Source: Diploptera punctata
Taxonomy: Eukaryota > Arthropoda > Insecta > Blattodea > Blaberidae
Assembly (NCBI GenBank): GCA_030220185.1
Contig: JASPKZ010010272.1
Location: forward strand, 3,140,501 to 3,204,500
Length of the DNA: 64,000 bases
Reading direction: 5' to 3'
The notes beneath the pieces were generated by a model. That model ran no database searches. It was not told the DNA's origin and saw only the letters and a list, made by a program, of their open reading frames with translations. Shown piece after piece: positions 41,080-53,700 of the stretch. The position numbers and the translations under genes were made by a program. Within the stretch, counting starts at the first letter, position 1. The number at the start of each line of letters is the position of its first letter.

Positions 41080-41460
41080 TTATATAACACTTTGGCTAGA
41101 CCAGTGTTGACCTATGGTAGTGAAGCATGGACACTAAAAAAACAACATGAAAGCAGAATAACGGCTTGTGAAATGAGATTCATGCGCAGAACAGCGGGTT
41201 ACACCAGATGGGATCGGAAAAGGAACCCCGATATCTTAAAAGAATTGAAGACTACGCCAATTTTGGAATATATTAAAATGTACCAACTTAATTGGAAACA
41301 CCATCTTGAAAGAATGAGTTCAAATCGGATCCCCAAAGCTGTTTATAATTATATACCAAGAGGACGAAGATCACTGGGCCGTCCTATGAAACGCTGGAGG
41401 GAAAATTTTCTATAGGATCATAACAGGCCTTGGCCTAATACTTGGAAGGAAGAAGAAGCA
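41080..41460 (+). pseudogene. LINE C-terminal fragment
   Basis: Frame 41092-41415 (ARPVLTYGSEAWTLKKQHES, MRFMRRTAGYTRWDRKRN, RRSLGRPMKRWRENFL) with no stop over 107 codons; ends in (GAA)n. About 90% identical to 37335-37658. Confidence 0.9.
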
Positions 41461-41654
41461 GAAGAATATAACTTAAATAAAGAAAAACATCTTAATAATT
41501 AATTGTTGTTCATTGTTGAATAAAAATGTCTCAGTAACAATTAAATAAATTGTATTACATAACAGTCTTTTTAAAGAATGCTTTTAAAATTGTTTTAAGT
41601 CATTGTTGTCAGAATTATAAAGCTGTCTGTTATAACTGTAATAAGAAAACCTGC

Positions 41655-41766
41655 TTAACTTCATATTTTTAAATAAAAGTATACTAAACTCTGATTGGAT
41701 GTTAAAACAATTAACTTCATATTTTTAAATAAAAGTATACTAAACTCTGATTGGATGTTAAAACAA
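41655..41766. repeat. Tandem duplication, 2 x 56 bp
   Basis: TTAACTTCATATTTTTAAAT units begin at 41655 and 41711 and are essentially identical; a third start is visible at 41767. A recent local duplication. Confidence 0.9.
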
Positions 41767-42414
41767 TTAACTTTTTGATTTAACAAATCAAATTTAAACA
41801 TTATATTAACCAATAGAATTTAAAATATAACATCATGTGATGTAATAATGTTCTTTAAAATTATAAAAGAATTACCTAGTCATTCAGCATACAACTTCCA
41901 TCAAGGATAGAAGCAATAACAGCTCTCCTGATAAAATGTGATATTTAATACAAGAAGAATAGTTGATTCAAGAAAAGAAAATAATTTATTTTAATTGACA
42001 GTGAAGAATAATACCACTTAAATTTACTTAATCTGCTGGGAACCTACAAAATGAATAAATTTATAACTATTTCTACAAGAATCAGTTATTAGTGATTTTT
42101 AAAGTGTTATCCTATCCTGTGTACCAACTTCTGACCTTGAGAAGAGATTCCAGCTCTACCGAAAATCAAACCCAACCTGAACCAGTAATTCTTTACTAAT
42201 CCTTCAAAATGTTACTACAACATCGGGCATGAAGAGAGCTGCGTCAAAACGTCACCACAACATGGGAAAAGAATTACTTCTTCAAATTCAGTATATTGTT
42301 ACGTGTAAAGATTATGAAATTATAAGTGCAAAAAAAAATAGCTTTAAGCCATTCCAATGAAATTTAAGTAGTAAGATTTATTGATAAAACATGAATTTGT
42401 AGAAGTCTGAGTAA

Positions 42415-42885
42415 GATCTTTAGTGAAGAATGAGTCATTTTTTATATCTTACCTCATAGTTTATGTTTTCTTAAACATAGGAACTCCAGTTTTCAAGAGG
42501 AAACATCCCTCCAATTTTCAACCGACATTATGACTACTGGATTTTCATTGGAATCTCCATCTATAACATTGCCATCTGGTGTTGATTTGATGAACTTCGA
42601 GACCAGGTCCCATTCATCAGGAATTTTGAAATTCATGGATCTAAATTTCTTCTTCTAAATATATACCTGATCTTGAAGTTCATCAAATCAACACCAGATG
42701 GCAATGTTATAGATGGAGATTCCAATGAAAATCCGGTAGTCATAATGTCAGTTGAAAATGGGAGGGATGTATCCTCTTGAAAACTGCAGTTCCCACATTT
42801 AAGAAAACATAAACTATGAGGTAAGATATAAAAAATGATTCATTCTTCATGAATAAGAACCTCATAATGTTATTTCCCATATTTA
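42415..42885. mobile_element. PLE inverted dimer H7
   Basis: Arms around the apex near 42640-42665 share TAACATTGCCATCTGGTGTT. The tail GAACCTCATAATGTTATTTC is on the right only. Both arms hold hammerhead-like cores with TTGAAAA. Confidence 0.8.
42749..42796 (+). ncRNA. Hammerhead-like motif, U3-A8 (H7 right arm)
   Basis: Core TTGAAAA at 42752-42758, stem II GAGG/CCTC, GAAAA, stem III AACTGCAGTT, C17 at 42792. Stem I is poor. The left arm (42489-42535) is similar but with mismatched stem III. Confidence 0.45.
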
Positions 42886-43489
42886 ACTATGAAGATCTTT
42901 AGTGACATAATATTGTGACACATCGTACTAGCAGCATGTGAATTTTGCAGGTGAAGGTGCGAATAGTGGTCTCGCATTGATAGAATAAATTCGTGAGTCA
43001 CATTCACAAGTTGAAAGGCCCTTGCAGATTATTGATGGATCTGGATTTCAGTTCCAGAGATTTCTCTAAGCCTCTAATTCCCCTATCGAGAAAGATTGAT
43101 GCCATAAATTTCCATACTGGAAAGGTCTCGATTGGGAGCTGAAAATATCAATCCTTGGCCAATATAAACTATTTCCAGGGTCAAGAGCAAGTCAAGTTGT
43201 GAACAGCGATATAGTGAACTGTGAAAGAGAAGAAACTTTGGCAAGTGGACTTGTTAGAGATGTAAAATAATTGTGTGATAGATAAACTTTAAAACAGGAT
43301 AAATTATTACAGCAATCTGTGAGTAGAATGTCAAGGAGAGTTTAAATAATTAAATAAAGTTATTGTAGAGTTTTTCAACATGACTTGTGTTGTTTCATTA
43401 TGCCAAAACAATGTAAAAAATGAGTAGCGCGCCACAACATTGAAACATAATCCTCCTCCCATGCATTTGGTCATAATAACAAATAGTTC

Positions 43490-43535
43490 TTTATATTTGA
43501 AAAGAAAAATTATACGCTCAGACTGTTCTTTGTTA
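43490..43535 (-). repeat. Fragment of tRNA-like element (22518 family)
   Basis: TATTTGAAAAGAAAAATTATACGCTCAGACTG only (45 bp). A similar shard lies at 59943-59965. 42890-43490 is otherwise empty. Confidence 0.6.
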
Positions 43536-43978
43536 GGGTTAAACTTAGCTGACTCACTAAAATACAAATTCTAAATAGTTAGGTCATACATGTCTACTAA
43601 AGTGCATGATAATTTCAAGTTGGTGAAGTAAAGTAGGCTGTAGTTATTAAAGAGTGAAAAAATATTGTGCTTTGCATAGTCCTTTTAATACCTTAGTCAT
43701 ATAGCATCCATTTATTTCATTTGTTCATATTTTTATTTATATTTAATATTACAAAATTGTGAATGTGATAAAATGCATTCCCATGAGCTATATTATGCCA
43801 GGTATCAGCAAGGATGAAGAATAGAATCTGTGAATCTTGCAATGGAGAACCATAGATCAAGAAGGATCCCTGTGGAGCACTATGTCATCCTATGTCAGTG
43901 TGGTGAATCGACCAAGGCTGAAGCTTATGGAAGAGCTTGTCCCCCAGCCTATTTTTTTTTCAGGGCATTTTACCGATT

Positions 43979-44373
43979 TAGGCAGACAAAATTAATTTTG
44001 TAATTCAATTGAGTCTAAATGTGCACTCTTACTAAATTAATTGTATTTTAAGAAATTTAGTATATTTTAGTGAAAAAAAATATATACTTTACTTTTTTAA
44101 ACTATATAGTCCAATTATTAATCACTATGATTAGACATGTGAAACTATAACTTAATAAGAACACTGCTAAAAATTCTCCATTTATGTTCAGGACCTGCTA
44201 TATAAAGTACAAAATAGGGTATTCTACTCATTTAGGCAGACAAAATTAATTTAGTAATTCAGTTGAGTCTAAATGTGCCTTCTTACTAAATTAATTGTAT
44301 TTTAAGAGAAATTTAGTATATTTTAGTGAAAAAAATATACTTTACTTTTTTAAACTATATAGTCCAATTATTC
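43979..44373 (+). repeat. Direct duplication interrupted by element X
   Basis: 43979-44117 and 44234-44373 are about 93% identical (AGGCAGACAAAATTAATTT start). The unit's continuation 44119-44215 reappears at 44897-45050, after element X. Thus X landed in the second unit of a tandem duplication. Confidence 0.8.
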
Positions 44374-44896
44374 TGAGCAACAAAAAAGAAACTTTTTTTT
44401 TGTCTCAGAAAGAAAAATATGTGATTCTGATAGTATTATTTTCTCCTGAATTCAAATATGATATCGGTTTTTCTCCATCATGCAAGGTTTCTGAGAGACA
44501 GGCATTTATAATTTCAAACACTTTAATATTTTCTACATTCGTAACTACACAATATTCGAACATTCGGACTCACCTAGAAAGTAAGAAATGACGATTTTCT
44601 GCTATATTTTGCCTGTGGAGCATCCCTCTTGATGGTCCAACAATAATCAGCCAGCATATTAGGATTCCATTTGCCTTAATATCTCTTTTCCACAGCTATT
44701 TGGTTTTATTTTACAATGGACAAATGGACAAAAAAAATGTTTATTAAAAAAATTATTATTTAAATCCATTAATTGAAATTGAAATAAAAAACTGTGGGTG
44801 ATGGAGAAATTCCGAATACATATTTGAAAACATGATAAAAAACTGCATTAAGTACAACTATTGGTACTCATGAGACAAAAATCATGTTGACCAGTG
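44373..44896 (-). mobile_element. Element X, copy 2 (without composite Y)
   Basis: Ends CTGAGCAACAAAAAA and TTGACCAGTG match the ends of 15666-17271 in reverse. It contains the same conserved minus-oriented stretch (here + strand: FKYDIGFSPSCKVSERQAFI). It lacks composite Y, defining that insertion. Confidence 0.75.
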
Positions 44897-45409
44897 TTAT
44901 TAATCACTATGATTAAACATGAGAAACTATAACTGTTATTTTAATTAATCACTATAATTAGACATGAGAAACTATAACTTAATAAGAGCACTGCTATGAA
45001 TAATAAATTCTCCATTTATATCCAGGACCTGCAGTATGAAGTATAAAATTTGTCCTTCTGAAAGATATCCACTTGCTCATTTGCAAGCGGTTAAGACCAA
45101 ACACCAACTTTACATATATATGCATAAATAAGATCACTTTGATAATGATGATTGTGATGATAAGAGTCACAATTCTTCATCAGAAGATACTTTCACCTCC
45201 TCTAGAGATTCATATTCAGATTCAGCAGTATCTATTGCAGATTTGTAGGTTTGGCTGGAAGTAGCATTTCCAAAGTTTCTGGCGTTTTCTAGGTTGTGGT
45301 TTCATACCAGTCAGAACAAGATCTGAACTTATCAACAGTCTATTAAGCATGTCTAGATTGCATTATACCCTAGAAATATTCCTTGTGTAATTTTGGCTTT
45401 ACAGACATC

Positions 45410-45600
45410 ATCATCATCTTCATGGTAAGCCGTCGGACTGTTCCATTCTCAGAATTCATCTTCCCATCATCTTCTAGGATGTCCCAAATCTCTATAGCCT
45501 TGAGGTTGGTACAACAGTGCTTGTTTTGTTAACCTAGAAGAGTCCATACTTAATATGTGTCCATGCCATTTTTGTTTAGGCCTATAGTTTTGTATTTTTT
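45410..45600 (-). pseudogene. LINE tail fragment
   Basis: Minus strand: KWHGHILSMDSSRLTKQALL and GYRDLGHPRR, with a stop. Ends in short ATC repeats. Confidence 0.65.
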
Positions 45601-45689
45601 CATTTAGAAAATATTTGTTTTATGCTTCTGCTGCCTCTTTGGAGAGCTGAACTACAGGTAGCAGGAGGTTCCCTATTACAATAGGGCCT

Positions 45690-45850
45690 TGAATCAGGAA
45701 CTTGCATCATAGGTGTTCTCGAATGCTATGGATATATCTGAAGATTTTCAGACTTATAAAAGATCCTTATGCCTGAACAAAGAGGCCTCTAAGCAAAATT
45801 TACCAATCTCAAACGTCCTAGTAATACCTTAGTTGCCTGCTAGATGTCTC
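45690..45850 (+). repeat. Diverged SINE S2 body
   Basis: Matches 9990-10150 in reverse (AAAGATCCTTATGCCTGAAC, TAAGCAAAATTTACC, AGATGTCTCA). No head. Confidence 0.6.
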
Positions 45851-45959
45851 ATTGGGTCGGTGTGTTGATTGCATGCCACTCAAGACAATTTCAGCAAATA
45901 AGGTAACTAATATGAACTTGGTCTATTAACTCCTGACAAAGGAGATGCAATGGCTCAAC

Positions 45960-47612
45960 AATGGGCTAAGCCATTAATCATATCATCATACCATATCTTC
46001 TTCCCGGTATTTTCTAACTTAATTTGTGCAGCATAAGTCAGGACACCCACATCTATACTGCTATGTAGATCCTCTGTTTTTTTTCCTTTTATTTCTCTAG
46101 CTCAAATCTTGGAATGTCTTTGTTGGACATCCTGTTTGACTCACTACCTTAGGATATCGATTCAATAATCACTACTTTTCTTAAGAAATTTATCCACTTT
46201 CTTGTGTACTGCTGTTCACCTTCTTTTCAAATCAGATTCAAATGCCAAATTTTGTTTTATTTTCTTTATTTGTTCATCTGACAAGGTAACTGTCAACCAT
46301 TGCATGGTGAAACCTACCTTGGAATTTCTCCCAGACAAGTGTTGTGATGTACCAAGGCTGTGTCCAAAAAATGATCTGCCTTTTTAATTCCAAGGCACAG
46401 AAATTGAAGCCAGAATCCAGCAATGTCAACCCACTGTACAGGGCAGATAGTTTTCCTTGCATGAGTAAAAGTGGAATGAAGTGGGGCAGGACGTGGAATG
46501 GATGGCAGGTAGTGAGGATATAATCTACCAATTCTGGTGTTGTATTACTTCACTATAGATTATATACGAGAGATTTGGCACTGGATTTTAGTGCCTTACA
46601 GTTAAAAATGGCAGATCATTTATTTGAACATGGTCTTTGTGTACATAACAATATTTCTATGGAAGAAATTTCAAGGTAGGTTTCAGCATGCACAGTTCCC
46701 CTGTGAGTAAATTTTAAAATGTTAAAGGTAATTTTTAAAAAATCTAATATTTCATTAACAGCCAAATTTTGCTCTTGCATAATGTTAAAGTTTACGGCTC
46801 AATATTCGAATAACCCACTCTATGCCTTTTCATACATTTTATCAATGTATGCATACCATATTTATCTCACAAAAAATATAATAATTAAACTATGTTAACA
46901 CTTACCTGGTTAATCACAATTCATAACTATTCACTTCAAATGTAATCCTTAATAACATAAGCAATAATGGCTCTAGAACGTACACTTGTTAAAAAAAAAA
47001 AAAAAAGAGCCCTGAGAAAAAGACATGTGCAGTACAAGAGACGATCAAATTTTGAAAGGTCATACCAGGTCACACAAAGTTACACTGTCTCAGGTCTTGA
47101 TCTATGACACTGCCTGATGAGAATTAGGAACCACGTTATCACCATAGAGAACCGAGGTTATCATCTGACGATTCAGCTCTGCCATGTGAATCTTTTTTTA
47201 ATACATTTCAGAAAATCTATTTTTGCCGCCTATCGGTCAAATACATGTCAAATATCCCACGATTCTCTATACTGTGCTGTGCAACGCTGCAGTCGCTATA
47301 TTCCGTAAGGGAATTTCGTCTGCTATAATTCAGTGTCGCCAACAGACTTGCTAAATTACATATTTCTTATTATCTACAATTAGCTTACCATGTCATAGCA
47401 TACAAGTAGAGGAATACCTCGTTAAAAATCCCATGCTAATTAGGGAATATCTACAGTGACAATTTGTACTAATAATACACATTGTGTGAATTATTAAATT
47501 CTATTTAGTTGGCGAACCTGATGCTGCTTACATGATCTCAATTGTTTATGGCACGTCATGTTTGACAACAGTGCGAATGTAGAGTTGCCTAAGTTTACAA
47601 ATACTTAATAAA
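45960..47612. other. Region upstream of the ODR4 gene
   Basis: No gene recognised. Minus frame 46274-46531 (WTQPWYITTLVWEKFQGRFH) has no motif I can place. Promoter and 5' UTR of the ODR4 gene should lie near 47300-47612 but no clear core element stands out. Confidence 0.4.
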
Positions 47613-47708
47613 ATGGGAAGAACAGTTATTGCAGAAGATAATTTACTTCCATATTTAATTCAACTTGGAAATTCAGATTCGTATGTGGTGGGATTAATAT
47701 TAGGTCAG
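47613..47708 (+). CDS. ODR4: ODR4 exon 1 (start codon)
   Basis: ATG at 47613, donor GTAAGC. Encodes MGRTVIAEDNLLPYLIQLGN and VVGLILGQ; phase 0. Confidence 0.9.
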
Positions 47709-50700
47709 GTAAGCTGATGCATCAATACCATAAGGCGACGATGTGAAATTCTATTAATTTATTGTAATTATACAAATTTAAAATAACAGCTGATACTCCA
47801 ACTTTTAAAACAATTCTATTTAAATTTTATAATCCATTAAATACTCAGAATTAAAAAAATAAGCGTACTGGGTAAGATTGAACTGTGGATGACCCCTCTT
47901 GAAGCCACATTTCTTTCATTAATATTTAAATGACGATGAAAGCTGCCCCTGATTACAATAAAACATAAGTTAATGTACTAAGATTCACGGGGATTTAGTG
48001 CATATTATAACAATTTAAAGAAATATTTAGGATTCTATACCATGAGTCCACCTACATTAGTCGTTCAAACAGAATACCCTACTTTTCCTTTTGGTGCACC
48101 AGATTATCCAATAAACAGTTAACCAATCTGGTTTACACTACCTTGCCCATTCTCTCACCTTAACTTTGCTCATTTCTCATCTAATAAAATAAAATGAGTA
48201 TAGGTGGATTCCTGGGATGGAATAGCCAAAATAATATGGCAAAAAATCACAAATTATTGTAATAAGTGAATTAAAGAAAAGTGCACAAATTGTAGCAATA
48301 TGTGAATGTCGATCTGAGTTGCATATGTCTATACATGGCTTTTTGCCTGAAAAAAGTACAGAAAATACCTGAAAACTGATTGAGAATTTGAGATAGAAAT
48401 AACCTAAATAATGACGCGTTAACAATGTGTAATGTTGGAATTTAGCTATGAAATATGGGTATAAAAGAATAGCCAACTTTAAGATTAATGTAAAAACTAA
48501 AAGACTAAACAGCATTACTGCATTATTCTTAAACTCAAAACCTAATCAGGATAGCTCCATCTTAACCTTATATTTATCCATCTTGTAAAGCATATATTTT
48601 AAGTTTTTTTTTTTTTAATTTCAACATACACAGGAAAAAATCAGATCGAGTAGATGACAGATATGTGAATGAACATGACAGTAGCATGAGATGTAACTGA
48701 AGTTAATTGAGAAGTATACCGATATAGATAGTAACTGTTTTCTGGGCTCAACTGCACGTCTATTTATGCTTGATTTTTCAGTTTATTATTGTAAACTACT
48801 ATAGCTCTTCTTCTGTATTACTGACATTATCTAATATTTTAAACTTTTTCAAACAATTTTTATAACATTATTAGACTATTTTGAAATATTTATTTAAATA
48901 TGCAAATCACAATATTATCACAGACAATATTGTGATGCTAACTGCTATTTTCTCCACAGAGTATATTACTTAGTCCATGATTTTTCTATCGCTGGTTGGA
49001 TCAGCATTAGGGAGTGATAAGTAAGTGTACACCCATTTTTAATAAACTTTGGTAATTTTAATATACTTCTTTAACATGGATTTGGTGATGTATTGCAAAG
49101 ATTGGTCATTTAAATTTTATAGCGACAGATAGTAATCGAGAATGATAATTGATGTGGTTCGATTGTGGGTTATTGCTGGTTCTATAAACTCTGGCGCATG
49201 TGCACTGTTGTTCTATAGGACATTGAAAATATCTCACGCAAGTTTAAGTGCAGTTTTCCATTTTCTGTTCAAAGATTCATAGTCTATCATTTGTACTAGA
49301 ATAACTAACATCATTTCATGCCTAAATAAAATCTGACATAACTAATAAATTAGGACAAATATAAAAGTTTGGGGGTGAATTTTTGTTAGCTTGGGAATTG
49401 TAGCACAGGATTGACACTACTATAATATTAAGAAAAACAGCAAAACATGTACTACAGTAGAATTAATGGATCTTGTGACTTCTGGCAGTTAGAACTGGAA
49501 TCTAGAGGATTACAACATTATCGCTGGCACTTCTTGTAGTTCAGCTTAAGCACAGCTTGTCATAGTATCCCAAATACTCTCTTGAGGTTAGCTATCTGCA
49601 CTTCAAAGCTTCGCCCTATTCACAATATCGTTGAGATACAATAACCAGACATCATATGTGAGGCTTTTCATGATGGCTTCCACGAGACACTGAAAAGTGG
49701 TAGGGGCATTACACAATCCAAAAGACATAACCGTGAACTTCCATAATCCTTGGCCAATGGATAGTGCGGTCTTATCTTTATCTTCCGGATGAAGCACCAC
49801 CTACTGACTTTAGGTCGAGGGTGGAGAACCATTGAGATCCCATTAAAGTGTCCAGAATGTCATTGATCCTTGAAAGAGGGAAGCAATCCTTCTTGGTGTC
49901 ATCATTCAGCTTCCTATAGTTAACATAGAACTGCATCTTTCCATATTTTTACTTTACTAGCACTATAGGCAAGGACCAAGAGCAATCGGATTCATGATGC
50001 CTCGAGCTCTCATCTCTTCTAGTTGCTTGTTTATCTGCCCTCTGCCAGTAGGGCTTATCAGTAGCTGGAAGGCTGTTGATATCAAAAGAGTTACAAAACA
50101 ACAGTTAGTATTTAAGACATTTTGTCTGTACATTCTTACCTCTTATGGTGGTTTTTGTTGAACATGTTTCAAGGCTTGAGCCCCTTCATCAGCAATTACA
50201 GATGGATCCTTAAGTTGTAATCACTGACAATGGGGATCAGAAGTCTTGAAACATATGTTTAACAAAAACAACCGTAAGAGGTAAGAATATACAGACAAAA
50301 TGTCTTAATTATTAAATAAACCTCTTAATGTCACTTCCTACTGTATTTAAAAAAAACAGTTAGCACATATTCTGCTGATGATGGAAATCTGTTTCTGAAA
50401 TGCCTACAGTTTTTAAAAATTCTAAATAAATTTTAACCTAGTTGAGGATGATGGCATCTACCAGGTACATTTTAAAATATTTTATTTTGTAAAATAACTT
50501 GCTCTAACCTTAAAATTTGGCAAAATAAAAGAAACACTAACAATAATACGCAAAGAAAACAACAAACAAAAAAATTAATATTTTTGAAGAAATGGAAATC
50601 ATCAAGGAGGCAGAAAATAAAAATTTATTGAATAAAAATATGCCTAGCAACAAAAGCCCCCTATATAAAATTTATAAATAAATTCAATAACAAGAAAAGT

Positions 50701-53700
50701 CATGAAGGTGAAGCTAAGGCTTTGAAAAGCTTTACAAAGATTATAAATGAATTATTGGAGTTGAGGACGACGGTATATATAAAAAAAAGTATAAAATTTT
50801 ATACTTAAAATATTCCACCTAGTGGAATTATTATACTTGCATAGGTTGGCAGCACAGGATGTAATCAAAGTTAATAAATAAGTATTGAAATAGTTTGCAG
50901 TGTATGATCTGTTGAAAGTGCTGGTTGTGTGCTTTTGAAGTGTATGACATCAATATTACTATTCTCAGTTGGATTAATTAAATGATGTTTGTATGTTAGA
51001 CCACAAATGGCATAATAGGGTGATGATTTTTAATAAATTTCCAAAAATAATTTGAAACTTTTTTATTTTCAGAGTACTGATCAACGAGATTACGTTGTTC
51101 ATTTAGCACGAACACCACGTCCTGCAACTAAAGATGTTAAAGATGAAAGTATATCAGGAGAAGATTCAACTCAGCAGTTAAACCAAATTGAACAATTGAA
51201 ACCGTTGAAATCCATACAAGATATTAAAGAAAACTGGATAGCTGATCATGCAAAACATGTGCGTATTAAATTTTGTAAGAGGCGAATGTTTCTCTGATTA
51301 CAATAAATAAAGATGTGATTGAAGAATATCTTACTAATTTCACTCCTTTGCTTCTTTAATTGCTATAAGTAAAGAAACATGAGCAAATATTGTGCTGAAA
51401 TATAGTAAAGAAATAAAAGATACAAAAAAATAGGATATAGTATGATATAGTATAAGTAGTTTATAACAGCTTTCTCTCTTTGAAATTTGGAATAATTTGA
51501 AAATCAGTTTTTTAACTATATATTTTTACACTAATCATAATCTTAAACATACACAATTTTTTTTTCCATATGCCTCCCTCAATTAGTGAAATAGGCAATA
51601 CCAAGAACTTCAATATTAAAAACTAGTTGCAGAAGAAATTAATTGGGGATTCTATGCAGAATGCTCACCTATATAAATTCAAACAAAAAACTAAAAAAAA
51701 TAACACACATTATATTATCCATCCATAATAATTCTGCCCAAAGGCAGGTCCTTCACTGCAATCATAGCATTTTCATGCTATGCTTGCAGCTTTACTAGGG
51801 AATTGTAGGTGTGGTAGCTTCCCGTTGCTTTCCACACCGGTGAAGGATGATGATGATGGCCATATGATTTCGGGGACCGTTTGGGCCTTAAAGTTTTCCT
51901 GACATTTGTCTTACAGGCGAGGAAAAAATCCACCCAGAAAAATTGCCCCGACCAGAGATCGAACCCGGGCCCGCTGCGTGACAAGGCAGCACGCTACCTC
52001 GAGACCACAGTGGTGGACTAATTATATTATAAGTATATAAACAATTACCTCAGCAATATATGTAGAATTAGAATAGAAAAGGCATTTACACAAAAAAAAC
52101 AGTTTCAAGAAAAAAACACATTCAAAGTTTTACCAATGAAATTCCATGAGAAAATTACTTCTCCCACTAGGGATTCCAACCAGTGCAAGCCCTGTAGCTC
52201 TGCACCAAGGATCATACTTCAAATAGCTCAGCTATCATGCGGGACTAACTTTAAAAGGGGGCAAATTATGCAGGGAATGATTGGAAACCATTAGTTCAGG
52301 ATATGGATGTATGTACAGTATATGAAAAATCAAAGAGTTTCTCTTTAATCCCATATAAGTTTTGTTCTGATATATATCATGTAAGGGAAATTAAACAACT
52401 TTGAAACCCTGTCCATTATTTTTGAACATGATGTATATATAGGACAATAACATTTTTTTAGGATTAAGTCATGTCCATTTGTTTTAAAACAATTTATTCC
52501 TCTCTAAATAGATATCTCATAATGAATAAAATTCTAAATAAATGAAAATAAAATTTAAATTTGTCATTTGTATATGCAGGTAACAAGAATGCTGCCGGGA
52601 GGTATGTGTGTTCTGGGTATCTTTGTTGTTGGTCCTGGTGATGTGTTTGGTGACAATAAAGCAGTATCAAGATTACGTGCAGTTCTTCATCATATCAAAA
52701 AGAAATTGTCTACAAATAATTTTCTGTATGGAAACAGCCAAAGTTCTGAGAAACTTGCTTTACATCTGTGCAGCACCACTAAAAGGTACAGAATGATGAA
52801 CATGCAACAAGGAGTACTAATCAACTAATCACTGCCCTTGTACCATATCAATTATGGGAATCTATCCAAATATCTTCTAGCCCATGCACTAAAGTGGGAA
52901 TGGCTGCTAGTTGACAAATTCCTTTCTTTGTCAGTCTCATAAAATTTTAATAATAAAGGGTTAATGTGGATATGTCCATGAGAAGTTACCATTTAAGTGC
53001 TTTTAAAATGTCAGTTTAAGAAAATTAATTTAAAAGAATCTTAGAATTATTTGCCCCATCTTATAGTTGTAGTATTTTATAAATTACGTATATGTAACAA
53101 TTGCTTTGTGCTAATGCTTTGAATATCACAACATGGACACATTATTAAATAATAATAATAGTGTAAATTTAATATAAGTTTTCAATTATGAAATTCATTA
53201 CAAACTCCAGTTAATACAATTAATAAATGAATTCATATACATGAGAAATACGGAAAGAAGTTAGAAACATTGAAGTGGTCCTTTTTTTGTCACATGATGA
53301 CATGTGTTTAAATAAATTAGTTATTTTGACTCACCTCATATTTTTTTAATATTCTGCAGACTATAGTTTCGTTGTACCTAACTGTTGTGTTTGCAGTTGT
53401 CATCCTGTAGTTCTACTCCCTCTCTTGGCTGACCGATGAACTTCCAAATCAAATTTTGTTTCTCTTTCCCCAGGAATTTCAAAATTCAGAGTTTTCTCCT
53501 TATTCTTGTGGATACCATTTTTTTCCCAAATTGAGAGTTCCTTAGATTTATCTATCTGTTTCAGTAATTTGGCCTGTGATTTTCTGACTGTGCATATGCA
53601 GTTATTGCAGATTTTTCTATTTCTCCATTTTAACATGCATATGCATGGTCAGAAAAACACAGAATCGAAATAAAGGTCCCGGGTTCGGGTCCAGGTCTGG

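Noticed and set aside
46274..46531. 85-codon minus-strand frame as a gene
   Set aside because: No family recognised and no supporting splice or start signals.
48177..48515. 112-codon minus-strand frame in ODR4 intron 1 as a membrane protein gene
   Set aside because: Hydrophobicity follows from AT-rich sequence; no start context, no motif, no splice partners.
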